Positions 1 to 8,978 are shown, numbered from the stretch's first letter. The stretch is DNA of 63,231 nucleotides from Clostridium sp. (GCF_016650035.1 NZ_JAENWM010000012.1:1-63231); one strand, 5' to 3'. Notes: generated from the sequence alone by a model not told the origin. Numbers and translations: made by a program.

Positions 1-1241
1 TACTTATCAATCATTTTCTTAATATTTTCAAATGTAGAACATGATTTTATATCTATTTCGTCTTTCATATGTCCAAAAAATGATTCCTGAGGAGCGTTGT
101 CCCAACAGTTACCTCTACGAGACATAGACTGTGCTAATTTGTATTTCTTTAGCAGCTTTTGAAATATTGGACTTGTATAATGACTACCTTGATCTGAATG
201 AATAAATGCATCTTTTGTTAACGATACACGTCTAGTCTTAACAAGATACTTTATTGTATCTAACGCTATATCAAGTGTTATTCTATCTGATACTTTATAT
301 GCTAATATCTCATTTGTTGAAGAGTCCTTAATTGTTGATAAGTAGGCTGTTTTACTATTACCATATTGTAAATATGTTATATCAGTAAGCAAGACTTTTC
401 CAGGCGTAGCCTGCTTAAATTCACGATTCAAAATATTTTTTACTACACAATGTTCCTTTGTTGCCTTAGCAATTTTTTTATATGGATTTGACTTTCTGTG
501 AGGACACACTATTTTATATTTATTCATAATCCTACGGATACGTTTTAGACTATATATAATATTAAATTCATTCTTCAAAATCATTTTAATAGACCTAGAA
601 CCTTTCTTATATCCTCTCCTAGTAAATACTTTTAATATTAAGTCTCTATGTCTTATATCACTCTTCTCGCGTTCTATTTGTATATCCTTTGAAGCAAGAT
701 AATTGTAGTATCCAGATCTAGATACTCCTGATAATTCACATAAGTACCTGATTGAATTTTTAAAGGTATATTTTTGAATAATCTCTTCAATAATTTTAAA
801 AGCATCCCTAGACATAATTTTATTATTTCTTTGTACCACCAGCCTTTCTTTCGCGTCTAATTTTTTTAACAATTCTACCTGTGCCTCAAGTAACTTAATT
901 TTAGCTTCTTGCCTCTCAATTATCTCTTGTGGTGTTAATTTTCGAACTAGAGGACGCCCTGAAAACTCTTTTCTAGTATCAGTTAATCTAACTATCCCGT
1001 TTGCTTTATACAGTGCTTTCCAGCGAAATGCAGATTGATTAATACGTATCATTCCAATGATCTCCACATCAAAGCCATTTTCCTTAAAAATATCCCTTGG
1101 TAATTTACCTGACATATATTCATCAATAAATAAGCGTTTAAAGTCATCTGTATATGTAATGGCTTTATTACTTACATTAAGGACATTTTTATTTTTTTGG
1201 AGCGCTAATATACCTGCTTTTGAAAATAAAACTTTACTCAT
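1..1241 (-). CDS. IS3-family transposase, single frame, C-terminal end outside the window
   Basis: About 413 codons are visible from an ATG at 1241 and the frame is still open at base 1. The N-terminal part has a helix-turn-helix region (INQSAFRWKALYKANG) and a Leu-rich coiled coil (KIKLLEAQVELLKKL), as in OrfA. The C-terminal part is an rve/DDE integrase core with LLTDITYLQYG, HSDQGSHYTSP and NCWDNAPQESFFGHMKDE, giving the D, D and E of the catalytic triad. Most IS3 members need a -1 frameshift between orfA and orfB; here both parts lie in one uninterrupted frame, as in some clostridial members. The catalytic residues are intact in the visible part, so it may be active. Confidence 0.9.
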   Translation of the reverse strand, partial: MSKVLFSKAGILALQKNKNVLNVSNKAITYTDDFKRLFIDEYMSGKLPRDIFKENGFDVEIIGMIRINQSAFRWKALYKANGIVRLTDTRKEFSGRPLVRKLTPQEIIERQEAKIKLLEAQVELLKKLDAKERLVVQRNNKIMSRDAFKIIEEIIQKYTFKNSIRYLCELSGVSRSGYYNYLASKDIQIEREKSDIRHRDLILKVFTRRGYKKGSRSIKMILKNEFNIIYSLKRIRRIMNKYKIVCPHRKSNPYKKIAKATKEHCVVKNILNREFKQATPGKVLLTDITYLQYGNSKTAYLSTIKDSSTNEILAYKVSDRITLDIALDTIKYLVKTRRVSLTKDAFIHSDQGSHYTSPIFQKLLKKYKLAQSMSRRGNCWDNAPQESFFGHMKDEIDIKSCSTFENIKKMIDK

Positions 1242-1339
1242 AATTACCACCTCTCACTATGTATTTAATTATACAAAAAAAGCACCTACAGCTCAAACAC
1301 TTTTTTTCTAAGTGCCTAGTCTATAGGTACCAGTTTAGA
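1..1339 (-). mobile_element. IS3-family insertion sequence, partial
   Basis: The stretch is filled by an IS3-type transposase read on the minus strand plus about 100 bases of non-coding end sequence (1242-1339). That end contains a poly-T run and a GTGCCTAGTCTATAGGTACC segment that resembles IS3-family termini. The other end lies outside the window, so terminal inverted repeats and target duplication cannot be checked. The outer boundary abuts the stop codon of the neighbouring flavin reductase gene; its exact base is uncertain by a few nucleotides. Confidence 0.8.
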
Positions 1340-1942
1340 TCAGGCTTTCTTTTTATTTTTTGATTGTGCCTTCTTGTTTTTTTTCTGAACAGAATAACCA
1401 AATTTGCCTAGGGGTTTGGAATTAACACTAAAATATTCGCCGTGAGAATAAGTAATAAGATCTGCCAACTCAAAATGAATTTTTCCATTAGTATCTATTA
1501 AATTATTATCTACATGGGTATTTACAATTTCTGCTAAGAATAAATCGTGGGTACCCAGAGGGGTAATGCTCTTAACCACGCACTCTAGAGATACGGGGCA
1601 TTGAGGAATTAAAGGAGCAGACACATCTTTACTGTCCTCAGTTGTGAAATTCATTTCACTTATTTTATCTATTTGCTTTCCAGATCGTACACCGCAGTAA
1701 TCAACTTCTCTAACCATTTTAGAATTAGGGAGATTTACTACAAAGTCACCACTTTCTTTTATATATTCATATGAAAGCCTTTCAGGTTTTATGGCTACAG
1801 TTATCATTGGTGGTTTTGTACAAGCCATTCCTATCCATGCTACTGTAAATACATTTATTTTTCCCTCTTTATTTTTTGAGGTAATTAATACTACAGGGAC
1901 AGGATTTAGCATTGCACTTCCTTTAAAAATAGTTTTTGTCAT
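1340..1942 (-). CDS. Flavin reductase / flavoredoxin family protein
   Basis: 200 residues, typical of the flavin-reductase-like FMN-binding family. The N-terminal part shows the family pattern (NPVPVVLITSKNKEGKINV, then AWIGMACTKPPMITVAIKP), followed by SYEYIKESGDFVVNLPN and a late HDLFLAEIVNTHVD strand. Such split-barrel proteins bind FMN and reduce flavin with NAD(P)H or serve as electron carriers; the partner is not known here. The last 15 residues are almost all Lys, Asn, Gln and Ser. The TGA stop lies at the boundary with the IS3 element, so the native C-terminus may have been altered by the insertion. A GGGAGTG ribosome site precedes the ATG. Confidence 0.85.
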   Translation of the reverse strand: MTKTIFKGSAMLNPVPVVLITSKNKEGKINVFTVAWIGMACTKPPMITVAIKPERLSYEYIKESGDFVVNLPNSKMVREVDYCGVRSGKQIDKISEMNFTTEDSKDVSAPLIPQCPVSLECVVKSITPLGTHDLFLAEIVNTHVDNNLIDTNGKIHFELADLITYSHGEYFSVNSKPLGKFGYSVQKKNKKAQSKNKKKA

Positions 1943-2190
1943 ATATTATCTTCACTCCCGTATATTTAACATATATAGTTAAAATATTTTTCTGTTGTAT
2001 AACATTACTCATTATACAATACCTTAAAAGATTTATACAACTAAATGTTAGCTAGAGGATATTCATCATTGTAAGGAGTGGTTGTAATTAATAATTTGTA
2101 AGTAATATGGTATAATAGTAATATGGCATACGGCATAGGGAATGTAGACCATAGACTATGGCAAAGTAAAATATAGGTATGGTGATAATT

Positions 2191-2553
2191 ATGACAATAT
2201 TAGGTGAAATAATATATGGCACGGGGAAGATAGTTGGGAATACCGCTGAGTATGGTATTAAAAAAACAGGAAGTATTATATCTACTATAGCAGAAATTTC
2301 AGGTAAGAATAAATTAGCGCAAGATACAGTGAAATATAGTAGAATTGCTTCAAAAGTGGTAGGTAAAACTACAAAAATAACTGCAGCAGTAACCGCGGTG
2401 CTAGTAGATAAAACTATTGATGGTACTATATATGCTGTAAAATATATTACTAAAAATGCTGTAGAAACCAGTGTTAAAGTTTATGGGCAATCAGAGAAAT
2501 TCTATGATGAAGATAAATATATAGAAGCAGATTATAAAATTATAGATGAATAA
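2191..2553 (+). CDS. Small hypothetical protein with Gly/Thr/Val-rich repeats
   Basis: 120 residues from the ATG at 2191, which has GGTGAT six bases upstream; an in-frame ATG at 2179 lacks such a site. The protein has no recognisable domain. It is rich in Gly, Thr, Ile, Val and Lys, with alternating hydrophobic runs (GEIIYGTGKIVGNTAEYG, VLVDKTIDGTIYAVKYI) and an acidic tail (FYDEDKYIEADYKIIDE). The runs may form amphipathic helices that associate with membranes, but no clear transmembrane segment is present. A TATAAT-like sequence near 2111 could be its promoter. Codon use matches the neighbours, so it is probably real. Confidence 0.65.
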   Translation: MTILGEIIYGTGKIVGNTAEYGIKKTGSIISTIAEISGKNKLAQDTVKYSRIASKVVGKTTKITAAVTAVLVDKTIDGTIYAVKYITKNAVETSVKVYGQSEKFYDEDKYIEADYKIIDE

Positions 2554-2616
2554 GGTGTAATATGTTAAAAAATATATTTTAGTGTAATATTGGTATTAAA
2601 ATTTTAATAATTTACT

Positions 2617-2644
2617 TTGCAAATATATATTTTAGTGCTATAAT
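2617..2644 (+). promoter_or_regulatory. Sigma-A-type promoter for a short transcript
   Basis: TTGCAA (2617-2622), a 16-base spacer and TATAAT (2639-2644). Transcription would start near 2651 and run into the terminator that ends at 2736, so the product would be about 85 nt unless read-through occurs. Confidence 0.5.
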
Positions 2645-2650
2645 TTAAAA

Positions 2651-2736
2651 CGAGAGTAAATACGAAATATAGCTATGAGAAATGAGAGCCACACTAATAA
2701 ATCTATGAATAATAGATTTATACGGTGTGGTTTTTT
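2651..2736 (+). ncRNA. Candidate short RNA or attenuated leader ending in a strong terminator
   Basis: The region follows a good promoter and ends in a very stable hairpin: CCACAC and ATAAATCTAT pair with ATAGATTTAT and GTGTGG, followed by six T. No ORF with a ribosome site is visible. It lies about 190 bases before the alpha/beta hydrolase gene, so it could be a free small RNA, a terminated leader, or the end of upstream transcription. It does not match any riboswitch consensus I know. Confidence 0.4.
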
Positions 2737-2927
2737 GTATTTTGAGTTTACAACTTAAAATAATGTGAATAAAACACAAAAATGATGAATATAATGTGAA
2801 AAATATTTAAAACAATATTTATTTGATAGCTTTACAAATCATGGATAAGGTATAATTAGTGTGTGTGATATTTTCTTAGTTTACTATAAAATTATTGTTA
2901 TAAAGGAACCAATAGGGGGATGAAGTT

Positions 2928-3860
2928 ATGAGATTAGAAAACTTTAGTTTTATGGACAAGGGTGATTTAGAGATATTTGTATACAGATGGTTACCGAATG
3001 TGGAGGTGCAAGTTAAGGGTATAGTTCAGATAGCCCATGGAATGGCTGAAACAGCAGCAAGATATCAAGGGTTTGCAAGAGCACTCACAAATGACGGGTT
3101 TATTGTTTACGCAAATGACCATAGGGGTCATGGAAAGACTGCCGGTACAATTGAGAAACTAGGGGAATTAGGTAAGGATGGCTTTAACTCAATGGTGGAA
3201 AATATGCATGGACTAAACAAGATAATAAAAGAAGAAAATCCTAACTTGCCTATACTTTTATTTGGTCATAGTATGGGATCTTTCTTAACACAAAGATATA
3301 TATGTTTATATGGAAGCGAATTAAAGGGTGCAATTCTTTCAGGATCTTGCGGGAAGCAGGGAGTTATTATAGATATAGCTAGACTAATAGCAAAAGGAGA
3401 AATCCGAAAAATAGGAAGAAGTGGCAAAAGTAATAAATTAGATAAATTATCTTTTGGAAGCTATAATAATTCGTTTAAGCCAAATAGAACAGCTTTTGAT
3501 TGGCTCAGTAGGGATAACAAAGAAGTAGATAAATACATAAACGACCCATTCTGTGGTACGGTTTTCACAGCAGGATTCTTTTATGATTTTTTAGGTGGAA
3601 TTAAAAGTATAGCTGACAATACGCAAATTACGAAGGTCCCAAAAGGGTTGCCAATATATATTATATCAGGGGAAAAAGATCCCGTGGGGAAAAATGGTAA
3701 GGGTGTTTTAAAACTTTTTAATACTTATAAAGAACATGGAATCGTAGATTTAACTTATAAGCTTTATAAAGATGGAAGACACGAGATTCTTAATGAAATT
3801 AATAAGGAAGAAGTAATTTTAGATATAATAAAGTGGCTTAATCTGCATGTGAATATATAG
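2928..3860 (+). CDS. Alpha/beta hydrolase, monoglyceride-lipase / lysophospholipase type
   Basis: 310 residues, a normal length for the Hydrolase_4 (serine aminopeptidase S33-like) family. The oxyanion-hole strand is IAQHG-like (IVQIAHGMAETAARY), followed by the DHRGHGKT loop, the nucleophile elbow LLFGHSMGSF, the acid site ISGEKDPVG and the catalytic His in DGRHEILNE. It probably hydrolyses monoacylglycerol or lysophospholipid in the cytoplasm; the true substrate cannot be read from sequence. There is no signal peptide. A GGGGGATGA site precedes the ATG. The gene appears monocistronic, with a terminator right after it. Confidence 0.85.
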   Translation: MRLENFSFMDKGDLEIFVYRWLPNVEVQVKGIVQIAHGMAETAARYQGFARALTNDGFIVYANDHRGHGKTAGTIEKLGELGKDGFNSMVENMHGLNKIIKEENPNLPILLFGHSMGSFLTQRYICLYGSELKGAILSGSCGKQGVIIDIARLIAKGEIRKIGRSGKSNKLDKLSFGSYNNSFKPNRTAFDWLSRDNKEVDKYINDPFCGTVFTAGFFYDFLGGIKSIADNTQITKVPKGLPIYIISGEKDPVGKNGKGVLKLFNTYKEHGIVDLTYKLYKDGRHEILNEINKEEVILDIIKWLNLHVNI

Positions 3861-3906
3861 TTTAATAAAAATACAAGGTCACGATGAAACAATTTCATTG
3901 TAGATA

Positions 3907-3939
3907 AAAAGAGGCGATGAGCTAGTCATCGCCTCTTTT
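3907..3939. terminator. Bidirectional terminator between the hydrolase and hydA
   Basis: AAGAGGCGATGA pairs with TCATCGCCTCTT around a GCTAG loop, flanked by A and T runs. It can end both the plus-strand hydrolase and the minus-strand hyd operon, which converge here. Confidence 0.9.
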
Positions 3940-3951
3940 AAATTTGATGTT

Positions 3952-5721
3952 TTATTTTCTAGGTTCATATTTTTTCATCTTTTGATACTTACGATTAACA
4001 TAATGAGTATGAAGGAGATCTTTAGCTTTTTCTCCATAAGGTGCTCCTAAGTATTCGTTATAAAGCTTTAGAATAGAAGGGTTTTCATGGGATTTTTTTA
4101 TTGCTTTATTTTTATCTTCTTTATATATAGCATCTATTCTCTTTTGAAGTATATCACTATCACCGTAAATATAGGGTTGCCCCCCACCACCAATGCAACC
4201 ACCGGGGCATGCCATGATTTCGATTATATGATAGGTAGATTCACCATTTTTTATGGATTCAAGTAATTTTCTGGCATTACCTAGGCCACTGGTTACTGCT
4301 ACATTTACGTTCATGTCTTTTATCTTAATAGTTGCTTTTTTGGTACCTTCAAGCCCTCTAATGGAGTGGAATTGTAACGCAGGACCAGTTTCACCTGTAA
4401 TCCACTCATAAGCAGTACGGACAGCAGCTTCTAAAACTCCGCCGGAAGCCCCAAAAATAACTCCAGCTCCGGTGGATTCCCCTAATGGATCATCAAAATT
4501 ATCATCTTCTAAAGAGTTAAATTCAATACCTGCTTCCTTTATCATTTTTGCCAGTTCCCTAGTGGATATTACAATATCTACATCTCTTAAATTATCATGC
4601 TTTAGTTCATCTCTTGCAGCTTCATATTTTTTGGCAAGACAAGGCATAACAGATACTACTATCATTTTTTTTGGATCAATATTCATTTTTTCTGCAAAAT
4701 ATGTTTTGGCTATAACGCCAAACATTTGGTGAGGGGATTTACAAGTTGAAGGAATATCTAGCATTTCAGGGTAGTCATGTTCTAACATATTTATCCATGC
4801 TGGGCAGCAACTTGTGAGCATAGGAAGCGTACCGCCATGTTCTAGCCTATGTACAAGTTCACTAGCTTCTTCCACTATAGTTAAGTCAGCTGCAAAGTCT
4901 GTATCAAAAACATAATCAAAACCTAGAGCACGCAAGGCAGATACCATTTTACCAGTAACTAGAGTGCCAGGTTCTAAACCAAAGGATTCTCCAAGAGCAG
5001 CTCTTATGGCTGGTGCGGTTTGCACTACCACAATTTTATCTGGGTCGGCAATAGCGTCCCATACATTGTTCATGAAATGTACTTCCGTTAATGCTGCAGT
5101 TGGACATACAGCAACACACTGACCACAGAAAGTACAGTTGGTTTCGGCTAAAGGTGCATTAAAAGCAGGAGCTACATTGGTTATAAAACCTCTATTAATT
5201 CCAGACAAAACATTACAGGTTTGAACTTCATTACACATAGTTTCACAACGCCGGCACAAAATACATTTGTTTAAATTTCTAATAATAGAATAACTTGAGT
5301 TGTCTACCTCATAATGGGACATTTTACCTTCGTATTTAATTTCTCGAATGTCAAGCTCTGCAGCTAGCGATTGAAGCTCACACTGAAGATTTTTTTCACA
5401 TAATAAACATTCTTTAGGATGATTAGATAGAAAGAGCTCAACTATTGCTCTACGTGATTTTATAGCCCTAATGGAATTTGTTACTACAACCATACCGTTA
5501 GTTACAGGAGTGGAACATGCAGGAGCTAAATTTCTACGACCTACCACCTCTACAACGCATACTCTGCAAGAGCCAGGGTCATTTATAGTTCTGTCATCAT
5601 GGAGCTTAAAGTGACATAGTGTTGGTATATGAATATTAAGACTTTCCGCAGCAGTTAGTATAGAAGTACCCTCTGCTACTTTAGTTTCTATACCATTTAT
5701 AGTTAAAGTTACTGAGTTCAA
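3952..5721 (-). CDS. hydA: Bifurcating [FeFe]-hydrogenase catalytic subunit HydA
   Basis: Produces or oxidises H2 as the catalytic subunit of a NADH/ferredoxin-dependent trimer. In a 592-codon frame it shows an N-terminal [2Fe-2S] domain (C39, C55, C58, C72), a His/Cys-ligated cluster (HPKECLLCEKNLQC, 104-117), two [4Fe-4S] clusters (CILCRRCETMC from 156, CTFCGQCVAVCP from 199) and the H-cluster motifs TSCCPAW (306-312), MPCLAKK (362-368) and MACPGGCIGGGGQP (from 506). The TTG at 5721 has AGAGGTGAT at good spacing, so it is preferred over a GTG at 5730 that sits inside that site. It is last in the hydC-hydB-hydA operon, 12-21 bases after hydB. Confidence 0.95.
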   Translation of the reverse strand: MNSVTLTINGIETKVAEGTSILTAAESLNIHIPTLCHFKLHDDRTINDPGSCRVCVVEVVGRRNLAPACSTPVTNGMVVVTNSIRAIKSRRAIVELFLSNHPKECLLCEKNLQCELQSLAAELDIREIKYEGKMSHYEVDNSSYSIIRNLNKCILCRRCETMCNEVQTCNVLSGINRGFITNVAPAFNAPLAETNCTFCGQCVAVCPTAALTEVHFMNNVWDAIADPDKIVVVQTAPAIRAALGESFGLEPGTLVTGKMVSALRALGFDYVFDTDFAADLTIVEEASELVHRLEHGGTLPMLTSCCPAWINMLEHDYPEMLDIPSTCKSPHQMFGVIAKTYFAEKMNIDPKKMIVVSVMPCLAKKYEAARDELKHDNLRDVDIVISTRELAKMIKEAGIEFNSLEDDNFDDPLGESTGAGVIFGASGGVLEAAVRTAYEWITGETGPALQFHSIRGLEGTKKATIKIKDMNVNVAVTSGLGNARKLLESIKNGESTYHIIEIMACPGGCIGGGGQPYIYGDSDILQKRIDAIYKEDKNKAIKKSHENPSILKLYNEYLGAPYGEKAKDLLHTHYVNRKYQKMKKYEPRK

Positions 5722-5742
5722 ATTTATCACCTCTCTTTTGTA

Positions 5743-7638
5743 TTACTTTCGTATTATGGCATTTACTGGGCACGCTTCATAGCATGAACCACATTTAATA
5801 CATCTATCTTGGTCAATAACATGTAGCTTTTTAACTTTTCCACTTATACAGGTAACAGGGCAAATCTTAGCGCAACGGGTACAACCTATACATTTATCTG
5901 TAATGTGGTACATTAATAAGTCTTTACATACCCCAGCAGGACAGTGATGATCTCTTACGTGAGCATTAAATTCTTCTTCAAAATACTTTAAATTACTTAG
6001 AATAGGATTTGGAGATGTTTGGCCAAGACCACAAAGAGAAGTATCTTTTATAATATTACCAAGCTCCCTTATATTAGATATATCCCTCTCTGTAGCAGTA
6101 CCTTTTGTTATTTTTTCAGCTATTTCATATAATCTAGTATTCCCTATTCTACAAGGAGTACATTTACCACAGGATTCTTCTAAAGTAAATTGAAGATAGA
6201 ATTTTGCAATATCCACCATACAGTTATCTTCATCCATTACAATCATTCCACCGGAGCCCATCATGGAGCCTATGGAATTTAAGGATTCGTAGTCTATGGG
6301 AGTATCCAAAAGAGAGGCAGGGATGCATCCCCCAGAAGGTCCGCCAGTCTGAACTGCTTTAAATTCACGTCCGTTTTTAATGCCTCCACCAATATCGTAT
6401 ATGATTTCACGGAGTGTAGTTCCCATTGGAACTTCGACGAGTCCCACATTATTTATTTTTCCTGCAAGAGCAAAAACTTTAGTCCCTTTAGAAGTTTTAG
6501 TTCCTATGGAGCTAAACCACTCTGCACCATTATTTATAATTGCAGGTATTAAGGCGAAGGTTTCTACATTGTTAACGGAGGTTGGTTTATTCCAAAGACC
6601 ACTCTCAGCTGGGAAGGGGGGCTTGTTAGTAGGTTCTCCACGATATCCTTCAATAGATTGTATAAGAGCAGTTTCCTCTCCACAAACAAAGGCACCTGCA
6701 CCATATTTTAAGTACACATCAAAGTTAAAGTTAGTTCCCAAAATATTATTACCCAAAAGACCATAGGAGCGGGCCTGATTAATAGCTATTTTAAGTCTAT
6801 CAATGGCTAAGGGATATTCCGCTCTAATGTATATATAACCAATGGAGGAACCTATAGCGTATCCAGCGATAGCCATGGCTTCTAACACACTGTGAGGATC
6901 GCCTTCTAGTATGGAACGATCCATAAAAGCACCAGGATCGCCTTCATCTGCATTACATATAATATATTTTTGAGCTGCTTTATAGCTCTTAGCAAAAGAC
7001 CATTTTTTGCCTGTAGGGAAACCACCACCTCCACGTCCTCGAAGCCCAGAATCTGAGATTAGATCAATAATATCATCTTGAGACATGGAAGTAAGAACTT
7101 TGCCAAGGGCCATGTAACCTTTTTCGGCTATTGATTCTCGTATATCTTCTGGATTTATTAGTCCACAGTTTCTAAGTGCAATTCTATACTGCTTTTTATA
7201 AAAGGACATTTCATCTTGCCTTTTAACCTTTTGTTTTAGTGTTGGTTCTTCGTATAACAATCTTTCGATTACGTTACCTTTAAGTAAATGTTGCTGTATT
7301 ATTTCTTCTGCATCCTCCGGTTTTACTTGAACATAAAATACATCATCAGGTTCTATTTTAACAATAGGACCTTTTTCACAAAAACCAAAACAACCAGTTA
7401 TATGTACCTTTACTTCTTGGCCCAGGCCTGCTTCTTTGATTTTTGCGTTCAAGTTATCAATAATAAGTGCACTATCAGAAGACATACAACCAGTCCCACC
7501 GCAAACTAAAATATCACGGTTGCATCTAGTGTGTTCCACACTTAATTCCTCTTTATGAGAAAATTTTCTAAGGTCTAATAGTTTAGTGAAACCCTCATGA
7601 GCTTTTGCAAGTTCCTTAAAAGAATTTATTTTATTCAA
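5743..7638 (-). CDS. hydB: Bifurcating hydrogenase FMN/NADH subunit HydB (NuoF-like)
   Basis: 631 residues. The N-terminal 120 residues are a thioredoxin-like [2Fe-2S] domain (CGGTGC, then HITGCFGFCEKGP). A NuoF core follows with the FMN/NADH-binding GLRGRGGGGFPTGKKW, CNADEGDPGAFMDR, CGEETALIQSIEG and the [4Fe-4S] motif ESCGKCTPCRIG. The C-terminus adds two ferredoxin clusters (CIGCTRCAKICP and CIKCGSCYEACP). This layout is that of HydB in electron-bifurcating hydrogenases, where the flavin takes or gives NADH electrons and splits them with ferredoxin. It starts at TTG with GAGGAGG upstream and lies 32 bases after hydC. Confidence 0.95.
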   Translation of the reverse strand: MNKINSFKELAKAHEGFTKLLDLRKFSHKEELSVEHTRCNRDILVCGGTGCMSSDSALIIDNLNAKIKEAGLGQEVKVHITGCFGFCEKGPIVKIEPDDVFYVQVKPEDAEEIIQQHLLKGNVIERLLYEEPTLKQKVKRQDEMSFYKKQYRIALRNCGLINPEDIRESIAEKGYMALGKVLTSMSQDDIIDLISDSGLRGRGGGGFPTGKKWSFAKSYKAAQKYIICNADEGDPGAFMDRSILEGDPHSVLEAMAIAGYAIGSSIGYIYIRAEYPLAIDRLKIAINQARSYGLLGNNILGTNFNFDVYLKYGAGAFVCGEETALIQSIEGYRGEPTNKPPFPAESGLWNKPTSVNNVETFALIPAIINNGAEWFSSIGTKTSKGTKVFALAGKINNVGLVEVPMGTTLREIIYDIGGGIKNGREFKAVQTGGPSGGCIPASLLDTPIDYESLNSIGSMMGSGGMIVMDEDNCMVDIAKFYLQFTLEESCGKCTPCRIGNTRLYEIAEKITKGTATERDISNIRELGNIIKDTSLCGLGQTSPNPILSNLKYFEEEFNAHVRDHHCPAGVCKDLLMYHITDKCIGCTRCAKICPVTCISGKVKKLHVIDQDRCIKCGSCYEACPVNAIIRK

Positions 7639-7670
7639 GGTTAAATCCTCCTCGCTTTTTTCTTAAGTAC

Positions 7671-8150
7671 TTATTCTGAATATTCTTCTAAAATTTTAAT
7701 TACATCATTGGTTTTAAAATGACCATAAACTTTACCGTTAACAGTCACCACTGGAGCAAGTCCGCAGGCACCTATGCATCTAAGAGTTTCAATAGTATAT
7801 TTTTTATCCGGGGTAGTTTCTCCAGCAGATATATTGAGCCTTCTTTCAAATTCACCGAGTATATCTGCTGCCCCTCGCACAAAGCAAGCGGTTCCAGTAC
7901 ATACATTTATAACATATTTCCCTCTAGGAATCGTAGTGAAGTATGAGTAAAAAGTTACAACACCGTATACTGAAGCAGTAGGTACATGCAATTTTTCTCC
8001 AACAAAATCCTGAACTTCATCAGGTAGGTAGCCAAATATTTGTTGCGCTTTATGTAAGACTTCAATTAGAGAGCTACGGTCATTAGGTACAGTTTCTATA
8101 AAATCTTCTAGCTTTATAAATTTCTCATTAGATAAGTTTTCTGAGCACAC
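7671..8150 (-). CDS. hydC: Bifurcating hydrogenase [2Fe-2S] subunit HydC (NuoE-like)
   Basis: 159 residues, the usual NuoE/HydC length. The [2Fe-2S] ligands are in CTGTACFVRGA and in LRCIGACGLAP, the classical NuoE pattern, in a thioredoxin fold. It passes electrons between the flavin site of HydB and the cluster chain of HydA. It is the first gene of the operon and starts at GTG, with GGAGGG eight bases upstream. The region 8151-8286 holds the operon promoter, which I could not pin down. Confidence 0.93.
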   Translation of the reverse strand: MCSENLSNEKFIKLEDFIETVPNDRSSLIEVLHKAQQIFGYLPDEVQDFVGEKLHVPTASVYGVVTFYSYFTTIPRGKYVINVCTGTACFVRGAADILGEFERRLNISAGETTPDKKYTIETLRCIGACGLAPVVTVNGKVYGHFKTNDVIKILEEYSE

Positions 8151-8286
8151 AATACAACCCTCCTTGCTATTAATAATAATAGGGGTATATATTAGATTTA
8201 TTGCTTATATATCCCAATGCATTTTAGACAAACATCAACTAATAGTGTTTCCAATTTGCAAAATAATATCCTAGTGTTTTTAATAT

Positions 8287-8318
8287 AGAAAAAAAAGAAG
8301 TCCTAAATGCGACTTCTA
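8287..8318 (-). terminator. Terminator of the small membrane-protein gene
   Basis: Read on the minus strand, GAAGTC and GACTTC form the stem, followed by a run of T (the A run at 8288-8298 on the plus strand). It separates the 8324-8686 gene from hydC. Confidence 0.7.
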
Positions 8319-8323
8319 TCGTT

Positions 8324-8686
8324 TTACATGTGGTTAAGCATACCTAAAATAAAAGAAATTACCCATATAATCCATGCAAACAAGCTAAATTTGTAGAATT
8401 GAGTTAACAAATTTTTGCTTTTTTTATTTAATATAATCACAGATCCAATGACATTAATTAGCATAATCACTAATGCAAGATATCCCAACATACCATGTAA
8501 ACTAATTGTTGTCTTACTTCCAGCAAGATTGTACATTATAATAGTACTAGCCATATCAAAAATGAAGCCTACGCAAAACATAATGGTATGCCAAGTTAGC
8601 AATGTCCTTCGTTTGAATTCATTTAAAATAGAAATCGTATAAATAATAAATGCTAAATTTATTAGAATTATTGAAAAAACTAACAT
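8324..8686 (-). CDS. Small four-helix membrane protein, HsmA/TIGR03987-like
   Basis: 120 residues with four predicted transmembrane helices (about 1-20, 32-53, 62-85 and 97-117). His residues occur near helix ends (LTWHTIMF, ISLHGMLGY, GMLNHM) and could bind a metal or haem, which is an inference. It resembles the TIGR03987/HsmA family, which has no established function. GGAGGGG precedes the ATG. It is monocistronic on the minus strand between hydCBA and the divergent yjjI, with a palindrome in its promoter region. Confidence 0.65.
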   Translation of the reverse strand: MLVFSIILINLAFIIYTISILNEFKRRTLLTWHTIMFCVGFIFDMASTIIMYNLAGSKTTISLHGMLGYLALVIMLINVIGSVIILNKKSKNLLTQFYKFSLFAWIIWVISFILGMLNHM

Positions 8687-8709
8687 TTTACACCCCTCCT
8701 AAAAAATTA

Positions 8710-8725
8710 GATAGTGCTAACTATC
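8710..8725. promoter_or_regulatory. Palindrome, possible operator
   Basis: GATAGT-gcta-ACTATC, a perfect 6-bp inverted repeat 24 bases upstream of the 8686 start. Position and size suit a repressor site for the small membrane-protein gene. No regulator gene is adjacent. Confidence 0.35.
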
Positions 8726-8978
8726 ATATGAACTATGCCTAAATACATATTATGGAATAACTAGACAATATCACATCACAAGAAAATTGTAAATATAAGG
8801 AAAGATTTACGTGATTTTACTTTTGAATAATTATTGTTGAGTACAAGAAAAAAACCTTTGCAAAAGATATGAATTGGATATAAAATATAATTAACAGCAT
8901 ATAATAAATTCACATAATTATATGTTAAACAACCCATTTTGAAATGTGGTTAAAATAATTTAAATGGATGGTGTTACA

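Noticed and set aside
1057-1311. 84-codon plus-strand frame
   Set aside because: Antisense to the IS3 transposase and its end; no coding features.
8964-8978. Upstream ATG of yjjI
   Set aside because: It is followed by the GGTG that serves the next ATG at 8979, and has no ribosome site of its own.
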